Source of the DNA: Streptomyces rhizosphaerihabitans
Lineage (GTDB): Bacteria; Actinomycetota; Actinomycetes; Streptomycetales; Streptomycetaceae
DNA: 64,000 nt
Reading direction: 5' to 3'
NCBI RefSeq assembly: GCF_025399795.1
Contig: NZ_JAODTZ010000024.1
Coordinates: 82,692 to 146,691 of the forward strand
The notes beneath the pieces were generated by a model that saw nothing but the letters and a program-made list of their open reading frames with translations, was not told where the DNA came from and did not search any database. A program made the translations under genes and the position numbers. How positions within the stretch are numbered: position 1 is the stretch's first letter; each line of letters begins with the position of its first letter. This document shows, in pieces, positions 9,639 to 18,309 of this stretch.

Positions 9639-10411
9639 CCCCCGCCACGGCCGACCCCGAGGCCCCCGCCCGCCCGCCGTACGGCGGATTCAACACCGTG
9701 GCCCTGCGACTGGAGGCGCGACGGGTGCTGCGCAACCGGCGCACCCTGGTCTTCGCCCTGGGAATGCCCGCACTGTTCTTCCTCTCCTTCGGCCTGCCGC
9801 AGGCCGGCCGGGCCGCAGGAGAGACGGGGGTGCGCCAGCTCACCATGATCAACATGGCGGTCTACGGCTCGATGCTCGCCGCCACCTCCTGCGGCGCCGC
9901 CGTCGCGATCGAGCGAAGTCTCGGCTGGACCAGGCAACTGCGCATCACGCCGCTGCTCCCGCTCGCCCACCTCGCGATCAAGATGCTGACCGCGATGCTG
10001 CTCGGACTGCTGTCGGTGGCCGTGGAGTTCGCCCTCGGCGCGGCCTCCGGAGTGCGGGCCCCGCTGCGGGTCTGGCTGCTCTCCGGCCTGATCGCCTGGC
10101 TCGGCTCCTCGGTCTTCGCCGCCCTCGGCCTCTTCGCGGGATTCGTGCTGCCCTCCGAGAACGTCATGCAGTTCGTCGGCCCCGCACTGGCACTACTCGC
10201 CCTGCTCGGCGGCCTGTTCGTCCCGCTGCCCTTCCTGCCGGAGTCGGTCCGCTCCTTCGCCCCGTTCACCCCCGGCTACGGAGTCGGCCAACTCGCCCGC
10301 CTCCCCCTCACCGGCGGCCCGGTCGGCGTGGCACTGGCCAACCTCACGATCTGGGCGACGGTCTTCCTCGCGGGAGCCGCCTGGCTGTACCGCCGCGACC
10401 CGGCCCGGTAG
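9635..10411 (+). CDS. ABC-2 type transporter permease
   Basis: This 258-residue integral membrane protein has about six hydrophobic segments: LVFALGMPALFFLSFGL, MINMAVYGSMLAATSC, IKMLTAMLLGLLSVAVEF, LLSGLIAWLGSSVFAALGL, PALALLALLGGLFVPL and LTIWATVFLAGAAWL. This is the ABC2_membrane pattern. It is the last gene of the RiPP operon, starts with an ATGA overlap on the ATPase and is preceded by a good GAGGAG ribosome site. Together the two form a simple DrrAB-like exporter, probably for export of or self-protection from the product. The substrate is inferred from context only. Confidence 0.88.
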   Translation: MTPATADPEAPARPPYGGFNTVALRLEARRVLRNRRTLVFALGMPALFFLSFGLPQAGRAAGETGVRQLTMINMAVYGSMLAATSCGAAVAIERSLGWTRQLRITPLLPLAHLAIKMLTAMLLGLLSVAVEFALGAASGVRAPLRVWLLSGLIAWLGSSVFAALGLFAGFVLPSENVMQFVGPALALLALLGGLFVPLPFLPESVRSFAPFTPGYGVGQLARLPLTGGPVGVALANLTIWATVFLAGAAWLYRRDPAR

Positions 10412-10488
10412 CCGACCGGCGGCACGGTCGGACGCGGCCGGGCCGACCCGCCGACTGCCATCGGCCGCACGGTCGCCGGCTTGTCCGA

Positions 10489-10510
10489 GCTTGTCCCGGT
10501 CGGGACAAGC
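10489..10510. terminator. Hairpin between the RiPP operon and the marR gene
   Basis: GCTTGTCCC and GGGACAAGC form a perfect 9-bp stem around a GGTC loop. It lies between the end of the plus-strand operon and the convergent marR gene, so a bidirectional terminator role fits. There is no U tract, which is common for GC-rich actinobacterial terminators. The remaining 250 bases of this gap show nothing coding that I can support. Confidence 0.45.
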
Positions 10511-10666
10511 AGCCGTGGAGCGCTCCGCCCGTGGCGGGGAGTCGAACAACACCCGCGGGTCCACAGGCGCCGGGGTCGCGCCGGAGCCGAAGGCCGAGAA
10601 GTCGACAACCATGCGGATCTCCCGCAAGGTCCGTACCCGTGTGGCGCCCGACAGGGCCATGTCCTC

Positions 10667-11113
10667 TCAGCCCGGTCGGCCGTGGGAGCCCTCCTCGAGG
10701 GTCGCGCGAAGGGTGGTCAGGGTTGAGGCGATGCGGGTCAGGTCGTCAGGGGGAACCGCCGCGGTCAGCGAGATGAGCACGCTTTCGACAATGGGGCGGG
10801 AAACGGCCAACCGCTTCCCGCCCTCGGACGTGAGGCGCAGGACGGAAGAGCGGCGGTCCTGGGGGTGTGCGACCCGCAGGCACCAGCCCTCAGCCACCAG
10901 CCGGTCGACCGCCTTGCTGACGGCGCCGACGGTGATCGCCAGTTCGCCGGCGATGTCGAGCACGCGGCACCCCGGCACACGGTCGATGATCTCCAGAAGC
11001 TCGAACTGTCCCAGCCCCAGCCCTTGTTCGGCGCGCAGCCGGGCACTCACCGCGTTGTAGAGCCGGGTCTCGACGCGGACGAGGTCGGTGAAGATCGGGG
11101 TGACGTGGCTCAC
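10667..11113 (-). CDS. MarR-family transcriptional regulator
   Basis: This 148-residue winged-helix regulator has the MarR pattern: LGLGQFELLEIIDRVPG, the recognition segment LAITVGAVSKAVDRL and the wing RVAHPQDRRSSVLRLT (the conserved DxRS/DRR element). The start is GTG at 11113, preceded on the minus strand by GGAGAG at suitable spacing. It is transcribed divergently from the hydrolase at 11228, and the 114-bp gap holds three related dyads that are the likely operators. It probably represses the hydrolase and itself. The effector is unknown. Whether it also acts on the RiPP genes cannot be judged. Confidence 0.9.
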   Translation of the reverse strand: MSHVTPIFTDLVRVETRLYNAVSARLRAEQGLGLGQFELLEIIDRVPGCRVLDIAGELAITVGAVSKAVDRLVAEGWCLRVAHPQDRRSSVLRLTSEGGKRLAVSRPIVESVLISLTAAVPPDDLTRIASTLTTLRATLEEGSHGRPG

Positions 11114-11130
11114 AGTATCTCTCCAGGTGG

Positions 11131-11191
11131 ATTCCTGGGAATCATCTTCCTTGGAATCCGGTTGGGCTCAGACGGATGGATTCCCAGGAAT
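11131..11191. promoter_or_regulatory. Three TTCC-NN-GGAA dyads, probable MarR operators
   Basis: ATTCCTGGGAAT at 11131-11142 and ATTCCCAGGAAT at 11180-11191 are exact reverse complements of each other. A third TTCC-TT-GGAA lies at 11147-11156. All fall in the divergent marR/hydrolase intergenic region, and the first is only 18 bp from the marR start codon. Binding by the neighbouring MarR is inferred. Confidence 0.6.
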
Positions 11192-11227
11192 GCATCCTCG
11201 CACCCCGCCCACTCCGTGGAGGCCCCC

Positions 11228-12157
11228 ATGTCCCGACAGCAGCGCGACGTCCTGGATGCCATGCTCCGTTCCGCCCCTCGCGGCGAGACGCGGCCCACTC
11301 CCGGGAAGCAGCGCAGCGGTTTCGCCGGAGCTGTCACCCGCCCCGCGCCGGAGGGCGTGGTCACCCGCAGGACCGCCCTGGGCGGGCGGCCGGCCCTGGA
11401 GCTGGAGCCGGCCGGAGTCTCCGGCCGCGGCCGACTGCTCTACCTGCACGGCGGCGGCTACGTCGTCGGCTCACCGGACACCCATGCGGGACTGGTCGGT
11501 GAACTGGCCCGCCGCGCCGGACTGCGAGCGATATCGGTGGATTACCGGCTGGCGCCCGAGCACCCCTTCCCCGCGGCCGTCGACGACGGGCTGGCGGCCT
11601 ATCGCGAACTGCTAACGATGGGCACAGACGCACAGGACCTCGTCATGGCCGGTGACTCCGCCGGTGGCGGCCTGAGCATCGCCACGCTGCTCGCGGCCCG
11701 GGAGGCCGGGCTGCCGCAACCGGCCGCCGTGGCCGTCTTCTCCCCGTGGGCCGACCTCACCCTCGCGGGCAAAAGCATCCGTTCCAAGGAGGGCGCCGAC
11801 CCCATTTTCACCGAGGCGGACGTGCGCGCCTACGCCGATCTCTACGTCGGCGCGGGCGACCGGGCACATCCCCTGGCCAGCCCGGTGTTCGCCGACCTCA
11901 CCGGGCTGCCCCCACTGCTCGTGCAGGTCGGGGCGAACGAGGTGCTGCTCGACGACGCGGTCCGGCTGGCCGGCCGCGCGGGCGCCGACGACATCGAGGT
12001 CACACTCGAAGTCGGGCCCGGCCTCCCCCACGTCTTCCAGCACCACTACGGCCGCCTCGACGAGGCCGACGCCGCACTCGACCGCGCCGCCCGCTTTCTC
12101 ACCGCCCACCTGGGCGCCGGGCACCCGGGCGCCGACCGTCTCGAACGGGCCCACTGA
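11228..12157 (+). CDS. Alpha/beta hydrolase, hormone-sensitive-lipase family esterase
   Basis: This 309-residue esterase/lipase has the class IV signature: the oxyanion-hole motif HGGGYVVGS near residue 77, the nucleophile elbow GDSAGGG near residue 140, an acid residue in VGANEVLLDDAVRLA and the catalytic histidine in GLPHVF. It probably hydrolyses short-chain esters in the cytoplasm; I see no signal peptide. It is transcribed divergently from marR and is the likely target of that regulator. It could detoxify an ester or a phenolic compound sensed by MarR, but the substrate cannot be read from sequence. No link to the RiPP cluster is shown beyond adjacency. Confidence 0.9.
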   Translation: MSRQQRDVLDAMLRSAPRGETRPTPGKQRSGFAGAVTRPAPEGVVTRRTALGGRPALELEPAGVSGRGRLLYLHGGGYVVGSPDTHAGLVGELARRAGLRAISVDYRLAPEHPFPAAVDDGLAAYRELLTMGTDAQDLVMAGDSAGGGLSIATLLAAREAGLPQPAAVAVFSPWADLTLAGKSIRSKEGADPIFTEADVRAYADLYVGAGDRAHPLASPVFADLTGLPPLLVQVGANEVLLDDAVRLAGRAGADDIEVTLEVGPGLPHVFQHHYGRLDEADAALDRAARFLTAHLGAGHPGADRLERAH

Positions 12158-12503
12158 CGCCGGCCCCCGCCACCCCGATGAAGGACCTGTACGCAATCTT
12201 CGACTGAGAACCGTCAGCGAGAGCCCCGGCTGGGCGGGGTGCCGAGGCGGGTAAAGCGAGAACGCTGGTCGCACGCCGTCCGACCCCACACGGTCGTCAC
12301 GGCTGCACTGCGCCACCTGGGACGGCCACGCCCCTCGACGGTGCTGTCCTGCCGCCACGACGGCACCGCGGCACCTGTCGTTGGTTCGAACCCGGAACAT
12401 AAGCACGAGCACAGGCCGCTACCGACAGCGGCGTTGGATGGACACGGCCGTGCGGTCATCGGTCGGCAGAGGGCGGAAAGTGCGCGCATCAACAAACCGC
12501 ACG

Positions 12504-12530
12504 GCGCACCTTGACCGGGTCAAGGTGCGC
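12504..12530. repeat. 27-nt perfect palindrome
   Basis: GCGCACCTTGACC and its exact complement flank a single G. It lies in the 477-bp non-coding gap between the hydrolase and tRNA-Pro. It could be a terminator for the hydrolase or a protein-binding site. I see no gene in the rest of 12158-12580. Confidence 0.5.
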
Positions 12531-12580
12531 TTCACCCCAGCCAAGTGCGCTGGTCCCCAGCCGGTCCCCAAGAATGATCA

Positions 12581-12615
12581 AGGGGCCGTTTCAGATCTCC
12601 TCTGAAACGGCCCCT
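12581..12615 (-). terminator. Terminator of tRNA-Pro copy 1
   Basis: AGGGGCCGTTTCAG pairs perfectly with CTGAAACGGCCCCT across a 7-nt loop. It lies 19 bases downstream of the 3' end of the minus-strand tRNA-Pro gene. The second tRNA-Pro copy has a related hairpin in the same place. Confidence 0.75.
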
Positions 12616-12634
12616 GACCTGCGACTTCGTAAAG

Positions 12635-12708
<74 letters not shown>

Positions 12709-12809
12709 GTGCCATCACCCGCGGTGACCCGCGTGATCGTGCGAACAGAACTTTACCCCACGCCCGGGGGCTGCTCCGCAGGGGGACGGAGGCGCGCGAC
12801 AATCGGCGT

Positions 12810-13334
12810 ATGACCGGGACATCTGAGACGCGGCAGGCCGGCGGACGCGATCGGGACACCGACGGGCGGGCACGGAACGCCCGGCCCCGGGACGGACTGG
12901 GGCGCCCCCTGCCGTACGGCGCGGACGGCGTGGAGCGGCAGCCGGAGGGGGTCGTGCGCGATCCCGAGGAGACGGTCGCCGAGGCGCAGGCACTGCTGGA
13001 CGCGGGCAGGCCGTTCCACGCGCACGAGGTCTTCGAGGACGCCTGGAAGTCGGGTCCGCAGAACGAGCGCGGGCTCTGGCGGGGGCTGGCCCAGCTCGCC
13101 GTGGGGCTCACCCACGCGGCCCGGGGAAACACGACCGGCGGCGCACGGCTGCTGCGCCGCGGGGCCGGAGCGGTCGACGAGTGGACGTCGGGGACCGGCC
13201 GGCCGCGGCCGTACGACCTGGACCTCTTCGAACTCATCATCTGGGCGCGGAAGTTGGCCGACATTGTGGAGCGCGACGGCGGGCGGGTCGACGCGACGGC
13301 GTCGGCGCCACGGCTGCGCGGCCGGGGCGCCTGA
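12810..13334 (+). CDS. DUF309 protein
   Basis: This 174-residue protein carries the DUF309 signature RPFHAHEVFEDAWK near residue 68, followed by helical GLWRGLAQLAVGLTHAARGN and GGARLLRRGA. The family is small, all-helical and of unknown function; the conserved His and Glu suggest a metal or ligand site. About 50 charged N-terminal residues precede the domain and look disordered. The chosen ATG at 12810 keeps these. It lies just right of tRNA-Pro and 150 bp before cobF, with tandem repeats between. Confidence 0.82.
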   Translation: MTGTSETRQAGGRDRDTDGRARNARPRDGLGRPLPYGADGVERQPEGVVRDPEETVAEAQALLDAGRPFHAHEVFEDAWKSGPQNERGLWRGLAQLAVGLTHAARGNTTGGARLLRRGAGAVDEWTSGTGRPRPYDLDLFELIIWARKLADIVERDGGRVDATASAPRLRGRGA

Positions 13335-13355
13335 CGAGGGCACGCCTTCGGCGCC

Positions 13356-13424
13356 CGAGCTCGTACGTCCTCGGCACGCGTGCTCGTACGTGTTCGGTGC
13401 CCGTGCTCGTAGGCGTTCGGTGCC
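13356..13424. repeat. Three 23-nt degenerate tandem repeats
   Basis: Units begin at 13356, 13379 and 13402 and share a core of the form GCTCGTA-N6-TCGG. The last two units differ at only two positions. They fill the gap between the DUF309 gene and cobF and have no coding potential that I can support. Confidence 0.6.
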
Positions 13425-13485
13425 CGACCGGGGCACTGTCGGGTGCGGTGGGTCCACTGTCAGTGGCGTACGGCAGACTCTGGGT

Positions 13486-14256
13486 GTGCGAAAGATTCAT
13501 GTCATCGGCATCGGAGCGGGCGACCCCGATCAGCTCACGCTGCAAGCGGTCAAGGCGCTGAGGAGCACGGACGTGTTCTTCATCCTGGACAAGGGCGAGG
13601 TGAAGTCGGACCTCGTCCAGCTGCGCCGCGACATCCTCGACGCGCACATACCGGAGGGGGCGTACCGCCTGGTCGAGGCCCGCGACCCGGACCGGGACCG
13701 GACCGCGGGCGGCTCGGCGTACTCGCCGGCCGTCGGGGACTGGCGCAGCGCCCGCGCCGCCATCTACGAGCGGCTGATCACCGAGGAGCTGGGCGAGGAC
13801 GAGAGCGGCGCGTTCCTGGTGTGGGGCGATCCCGCTCTGTACGACAGCACGCTAGGCATCCTGGAGGAGATCCTGGACCGGGGCGCGGTGGAATTCTCGT
13901 ACGACGTGGTGCCCGGCATCAGCAGTGTCTCGGCGCTCGTCGCCCGGCACCGCACGGGGCTGAACCGGGTGGCCCGGCCTGTCCAGATCACCACCGGGCG
14001 GCGCCTCGCGGAGGGCTTCCCCGACGGGGTGGACGACGTGGTCGTGATGCTCGACGCCCACCAGACGTTCCGGCAGTACGCGGACGAGGACATCGACATC
14101 TACTGGGGCGCCTACATCGGCACGCCCGACGAGATCCTCGCCTCCGGCCCGCTGGCCGAGGCGGCCCCCCGTATCGAGCGGTTGCGCGCCGAGGCCCGGG
14201 AGCGCAAGGGATGGATCATGGACACCTATCTGCTGCGCAGGAATCCGCGGGCGTAG
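13486..14256 (+). CDS. cobF: Precorrin-6A synthase (deacetylating)
   Basis: This 256-residue SAM-dependent methyltransferase of the aerobic cobalamin pathway methylates precorrin-5 at C-1 with loss of acetate, giving precorrin-6A. Typical tetrapyrrole-methylase motifs are visible: IHVIGIGAGDPDQLTLQAV at the N terminus, LVWGDPALYDST near residue 110 and VVPGISSV near residue 140. The GTG at 13486 gives the family-typical start. The next enzyme of the pathway, CobK, is encoded 2.3 kb away on the other strand, so these two cob genes sit apart from a large cob operon. No upstream B12 riboswitch was found. Confidence 0.93.
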   Translation: MRKIHVIGIGAGDPDQLTLQAVKALRSTDVFFILDKGEVKSDLVQLRRDILDAHIPEGAYRLVEARDPDRDRTAGGSAYSPAVGDWRSARAAIYERLITEELGEDESGAFLVWGDPALYDSTLGILEEILDRGAVEFSYDVVPGISSVSALVARHRTGLNRVARPVQITTGRRLAEGFPDGVDDVVVMLDAHQTFRQYADEDIDIYWGAYIGTPDEILASGPLAEAAPRIERLRAEARERKGWIMDTYLLRRNPRA

Positions 14257-14377
14257 TTCACCGGGCTCCGTATCGCGGGTGAAAGTCCGCGGGCGCAGGG
14301 CCGCGCGCCCCGATGAGGGTGGCCTCCCCGCCGGTACGCCGGGCGGGTCGCCCCGCATGCACGGGGAGCCCACCGGT

Positions 14378-16477
14378 GTGAGGGTGGCGCTTGTGACGAT
14401 CACGGAGGATACGGCGCCACCCGCGGCGGGGGCGCCCGGACCGCCGGTGCTGGACAACCGCCGCCGCAACATCGTCTTCGCGACGATCGTGCTGGGCATG
14501 CTGCTCGCCGCGCTCGACCAGACGATCGTGGGCACCGCGCTGCCGACGATCGTGTCGGATCTGGGCGGCGCCGCGCACATGTCGTGGGTGGTGACCGCGT
14601 ACCTGCTGGCCGAGACCGTGGCGACCGTACTGGTCGGCAAGTTCGGCGACCTGTTCGGCCGCAAGGTGGTCTTCCAGGTGTCGGCGATCATCTTCATCAC
14701 GGGTTCCTTCCTGTGCGGGCTCGCCACGAACATGACGCTGCTGATCGCCTGGCGGGCGTTGCAGGGCATCGGCGCGGGTGGTCTGATGGTGACCTCCATG
14801 GCGCTGATCGCGGACGTCATCCCGCTGCGCGAGCGGGGCAAGTACCAGGGCGCGATCGGTGCCGTGTTCGGTGTGGCCACGGTCATCGGGCCGCTGCTCG
14901 GCTGACTGTTCACGGACCATCTGTCGTGGCGGTGGGCGTTCTACATCAACGTGCCCCTCGCGATCGTCGTGGTGATCGCGGCGGCCCGCACCATCCCGGT
15001 GGTGAAGTCGGTGACCCGGCCGGTCATCGACTATCTGGGCATCGCGCTCGTCGCGGTCGGGGCCAGCGCCCTGATCCTGGCGACGAGTTGGGGCGGCAAC
15101 GAGTACGCCTGGGGATCACCGGCCATCATCGGCCTCTTCGTGGGCGGTCTGGTCGCGCTCGGCCTGTTCTGTGTGGTGGAGACGCGCGCGGCCGAACCGA
15201 TGCTGCCGATGCGGCTGTTCTCCAACCCCGTCTTCACGGTCTGCTCGATCCTCAGCTTCATCGTGGGGTTCGCGATGCTCGGCGCGATGACGTTTCTGCC
15301 GACGTATCTGCAGTACGTCGACGGGGACTCGGCCACGATCTCCGGCGTGCGCACGCTGCCGATGGTCCTGGGGCTGCTCATCGCGTCCGTCTTCAGCGGC
15401 AACGTGGTCAGCAAGACCGGGCAGTACCGGATCTTCCCCATCGTCGGCTCCCTGGTGATGGCGGTCGGGCTGTATCTGATGTCGCGGATGGGACCGGAAA
15501 CGGGGGCCTGGCTGGAGTCCCTGTACATGTTCGTGCTCGGCACCGGGATCGGGCTGTGCATGCAGGTGCTGACGATCGCCGTGCAGAACACCGTCGAGTA
15601 CACCGACCTCGGCACCGCGACGTCCGGGGTCACCTTCTTCCGTACGCTGGGGAGTTCGTTCGGGACGGCCGTCTTCGGCACGATCTACACCAACGCGCTG
15701 AAGCCCAACCTGGCCGACGGGGTCAGGGCCGCCGCCGAGACCGGTGCGGCCGGGCCGGTCGTCATCGCCAAGGCTGCGCAGAGTCCGGAAGAGCTGCACA
15801 AGCTGCCGCCGGAGGCGGCCGCGCCCATCGTCGACGCGTACGCCGACACCATCCACACGGTGTTCCTGTGGACGGTCCCGGTCGCGCTCCTCGGCTTCGT
15901 CGTGGCGCTCTTCCTCAAGCAGGTGGAGCTGCGCGACAGCGCGCGCATGGGATCGACGGACATGGGCGAGGGTTTCGCGTCACCGTCCACCGCGGACTCC
16001 CAGCGGCTGCTGGAGTTCTCCGTCGCGAAAATCCTCGGCACCACGGAGATGGACACCGCGCGCCGGATCGTCTCCGAGTCCGACACCCGGCTGGACGTGG
16101 CGGGCGCCTGGGCCGTGATGCAGGTGGAGCTGTTCACCCGCATGGTCGGCCACGCCAACCTCGCGCTGATCGCGGCCCGGCGCCATCTGCCTCCCGAGGT
16201 GCTCGTCCCGGTGTTCAACCGCATGGTCGAGGAGGGCTATCTGACCCGGCACGGCTCGCTGTTCTCGCACACCGCGGCGGGCGAGCGGGAGGCACGGGTG
16301 ATCAGCGAGGCGTGGGGGCGCTGGCTCGCCGGGCGCGTGGAGCAGGATGTCGGCCGCCCGTCCGGCACGGAACTGCGCGCCGCCGTCGACACCATCGCCA
16401 AGCGTCTGCTGGTCGAGGACCTGACCCAGGGCCTGCCCGACCGGACCCCGGAACTGACGTCGGCCACGACGGGTTGA
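14378..16477 (+). pseudogene. DHA2-family MFS drug exporter interrupted by in-frame TGA
   Basis: One reading frame encodes a 14-TM EmrB/QacA-like proton antiporter: LDQTIVGTALPTIVSDLGG (motif D1), GKFGDLFGRK (motif A) and LQGIGAGGLMV, then VATVIGPLLG followed by TGA at 14903-14905. The frame resumes with LFTDHLSWRWAFYINVP and runs 523 codons to 16477. The family reads GPLLGGLFTDHLSWRW here, so a Gly codon (GGA) to TGA change explains it. The C-terminal 150 residues form a winged-helix-like tail (ELFTRMVGHANLALIAARRH), as seen in some Streptomyces relatives. The start GTG 14378 follows GGGGAG; 14393 is an alternative. It could be a recent pseudogene, a sequencing error or, less likely, a read-through product. 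Confidence 0.85.
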
Positions 16478-16553
16478 CCGGCACGGCGCCGGGCCGACCG
16501 AGAACAGCCGTACGCGGGTGCGCCGTTGAGGCCGTGAACCGGGATGTGACGGA

Positions 16554-16571
16554 ACCCGCCGTGCGGCGGGT
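16554..16571. terminator. Hairpin between convergent MFS gene and cobK
   Basis: ACCCGCC and GGCGGGT form a 7-bp stem with a GTGC loop. It sits in the 100-bp gap between the plus-strand MFS frame and the minus-strand cobK stop, so it may serve both. Confidence 0.45.
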
Positions 16572-16579
16572 CCGGCCTG

Positions 16580-17344
16580 TCAGCTCCGGTCGGGATTCAG
16601 CAGGTCCAGCACGTCCAGCAGCTCCAGCGCCGATGCTGCGTCCGGTACCGCGCTCACGTCCTTCGGGAGGGGCGGACGCCGTACGACGACCACGGGGAGG
16701 CCGAGATCGCGGGCCGCGGTCAGTTTGGCCACCGTCGCGGCTCCGCCGCTGTCCTTGGTCACCAGGACATCGATGCGATGCCCGCGGAGCAGGCTCTTCT
16801 CGTCGTCCACCGTGAAGGGACCGCGCGCGAGCAGCACTTCGGTGCCCGGGGGCAGCGGCGGCTCGGGGGCCTCCACCGAACGTACGAGGAGGTGAATCCG
16901 GGCGAGATCCGCGAAGGCCGCGAGGCCGAGGCGGCCCGTGGTGAGGAAGGCGCGACGGCCCAACTCGGGCAGCAGCGCGGCGGCTTCGGCGAGGGAGTCC
17001 ACCCGGTGCCAGCGGTCGCCGGGCCCGGGGCGCCAGCCGGGGCGGCGCAGCACCACGGCGGGAATCCCGGTCGCCGCCGCGGCCCGCGCCGCGTTCGCGG
17101 TGATGCCGGACGCGAAGGGGTGTGTCGCGTCGACCACAGCGTCGACACGGTGTTCGCGCAGCCAGCGCGCGAGTCCGTCCGCCCCGCCGAACCCCCCGGT
17201 CCGTACGTCCCCTTCGAGCGCTCCCGGCCGGGACACCCGGCCCGCCAGCGATGTCGTCACCCGCACACCGGGGCGCGCGGAAAGCTCGACGGCGAGTTCA
17301 CGGGCCTCGGTCGTACCACCGAGGAGGAGGACGTGCGGGGACAT
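16580..17344 (-). CDS. cobK: Precorrin-6A reductase
   Basis: This 254-residue NADPH-dependent reductase converts precorrin-6A to dihydro-precorrin-6 in aerobic B12 synthesis. Characteristic motifs are HVLLLGGTTEARELA at the N terminus, VVDATHPFASGITANA near residue 90 and the C-terminal VTKDSGGAATVAKL. Length and order match CbiJ/CobK. It is transcribed towards the MFS gene. With CobF at 13486 it catalyses two consecutive steps, suggesting a dispersed cob locus. Confidence 0.93.
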   Translation of the reverse strand: MSPHVLLLGGTTEARELAVELSARPGVRVTTSLAGRVSRPGALEGDVRTGGFGGADGLARWLREHRVDAVVDATHPFASGITANAARAAAATGIPAVVLRRPGWRPGPGDRWHRVDSLAEAAALLPELGRRAFLTTGRLGLAAFADLARIHLLVRSVEAPEPPLPPGTEVLLARGPFTVDDEKSLLRGHRIDVLVTKDSGGAATVAKLTAARDLGLPVVVVRRPPLPKDVSAVPDAASALELLDVLDLLNPDRS

Positions 17345-17465
17345 GGGCCGAGCGTACGGGGTACGGCAACGGCAACGCGTATGCCCCTCTGTGGCCGCGG
17401 GTCGGATTCCGAGGACGTGGGGTGGAAGAGGCGACCGGGGGCTGGGGCGCCCCGGAAGTCCGGAG

Positions 17466-18242
17466 TCAGCGCAGCAGCAGCTGCACTCCGCCCACCACCG
17501 TAGCCGCGATCACCAGGCGCTCGAAGAGCAGCTGGTTGATGCGCTTCACCGCCCACTTCCCGATGAACGCCCCCGGCACGACGAAGACGGCCAGGGCCGC
17601 GTCCAGCAGCAGCGAACGGCCGTCGATCAGGCCGAGGCCCGCACTGAAGGGCAGCTTGGAGACGTTGACGATCAGGAAGAAGAAGGCGGAGGTGCCGAGG
17701 AAGCCGAGCTTGCGGAAGCCCGTCGACAGGAGATACATCGACATGACGGGGCCGCCCGCGTTGGCGACCATCGTGGTGAAGCCGCCGAGCACACCGTAGG
17801 AACGTGCCTTGATGCGGCCCGTGCGGGTCACGACCGAGTCGGGTTCCTCGTCCTGGACAGCGGCGGCCCGGCGGCGCCACAGGGTGATCCCTGTCATCAG
17901 CAGCAGGGTCGCGCCGATCGAGGTCCGTACGACCCCGTCGTCGGCCCACACCAGGAACACCGTGCCGAGGACGACACCGGCGGCGACCGCCGGGAACAGG
18001 CGCCACAGCGTGGGCCAGTGGGCGTGGCGCCGGTAGGTGGCGACGGCGAGCACGTCGCCGACGATCAGGAGCGGCAGCAGGACACCGGTCGAGGCGCGGG
18101 CGGGCAGTACGGCGGCGAAGACCGCCAGACTGACCGTGTTGGCGCCGCTGACGGCGGTCTTGGAGAAGCCGACGAGCAGAGCCGCGGCGGCGAGAGTGGC
18201 GAACTCCCCGATGGATATGTGCCAGAGCGTCATCATGTTCAT
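17466..18242 (-). CDS. TauE/SafE (TSUP) family membrane permease
   Basis: This 258-residue integral membrane protein has about eight hydrophobic segments and two repeated halves: ALLVGFSKTAVSGANTVSLA near residue 20 and GGFTTMVANAGGPVMSMYLL near residue 145. These are the two TSUP (DUF81) signatures. The family exports or imports small anions such as sulfite or sulfoacetate. The start is ATG 18242; a second Met follows two codons later. It is a single gene with no visible sulfur-metabolism partner, so the substrate is open. Confidence 0.85.
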   Translation of the reverse strand: MNMMTLWHISIGEFATLAAAALLVGFSKTAVSGANTVSLAVFAAVLPARASTGVLLPLLIVGDVLAVATYRRHAHWPTLWRLFPAVAAGVVLGTVFLVWADDGVVRTSIGATLLLMTGITLWRRRAAAVQDEEPDSVVTRTGRIKARSYGVLGGFTTMVANAGGPVMSMYLLSTGFRKLGFLGTSAFFFLIVNVSKLPFSAGLGLIDGRSLLLDAALAVFVVPGAFIGKWAVKRINQLLFERLVIAATVVGGVQLLLR

Positions 18243-18309
18243 GCGGGGGCCGATGTTATGCCCACGCAACTCGCCCGGGTGAAGAGGGTCCCGCCGGGTT
18301 TTCCGTGGG

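Noticed and set aside
10481..10726. Possible RiPP precursor peptide ORF just after the exporter genes
   Set aside because: The frame is Arg/Gly/His-rich with few Cys, Ser or Thr and lacks a leader-core layout.
12376..12400. TTGGTTCGAACCCGG resembling a tRNA T arm left by an integrative element
   Set aside because: The T stem does not pair and no acceptor or anticodon arm is present.
14257..14340. Sequence resembling part of a cobalamin riboswitch (GGGTGAAAGTCCGCGG) near cobF
   Set aside because: The required GCCACTG/ACTGT block and matching stems are missing, and it lies downstream of cobF before the MFS gene.
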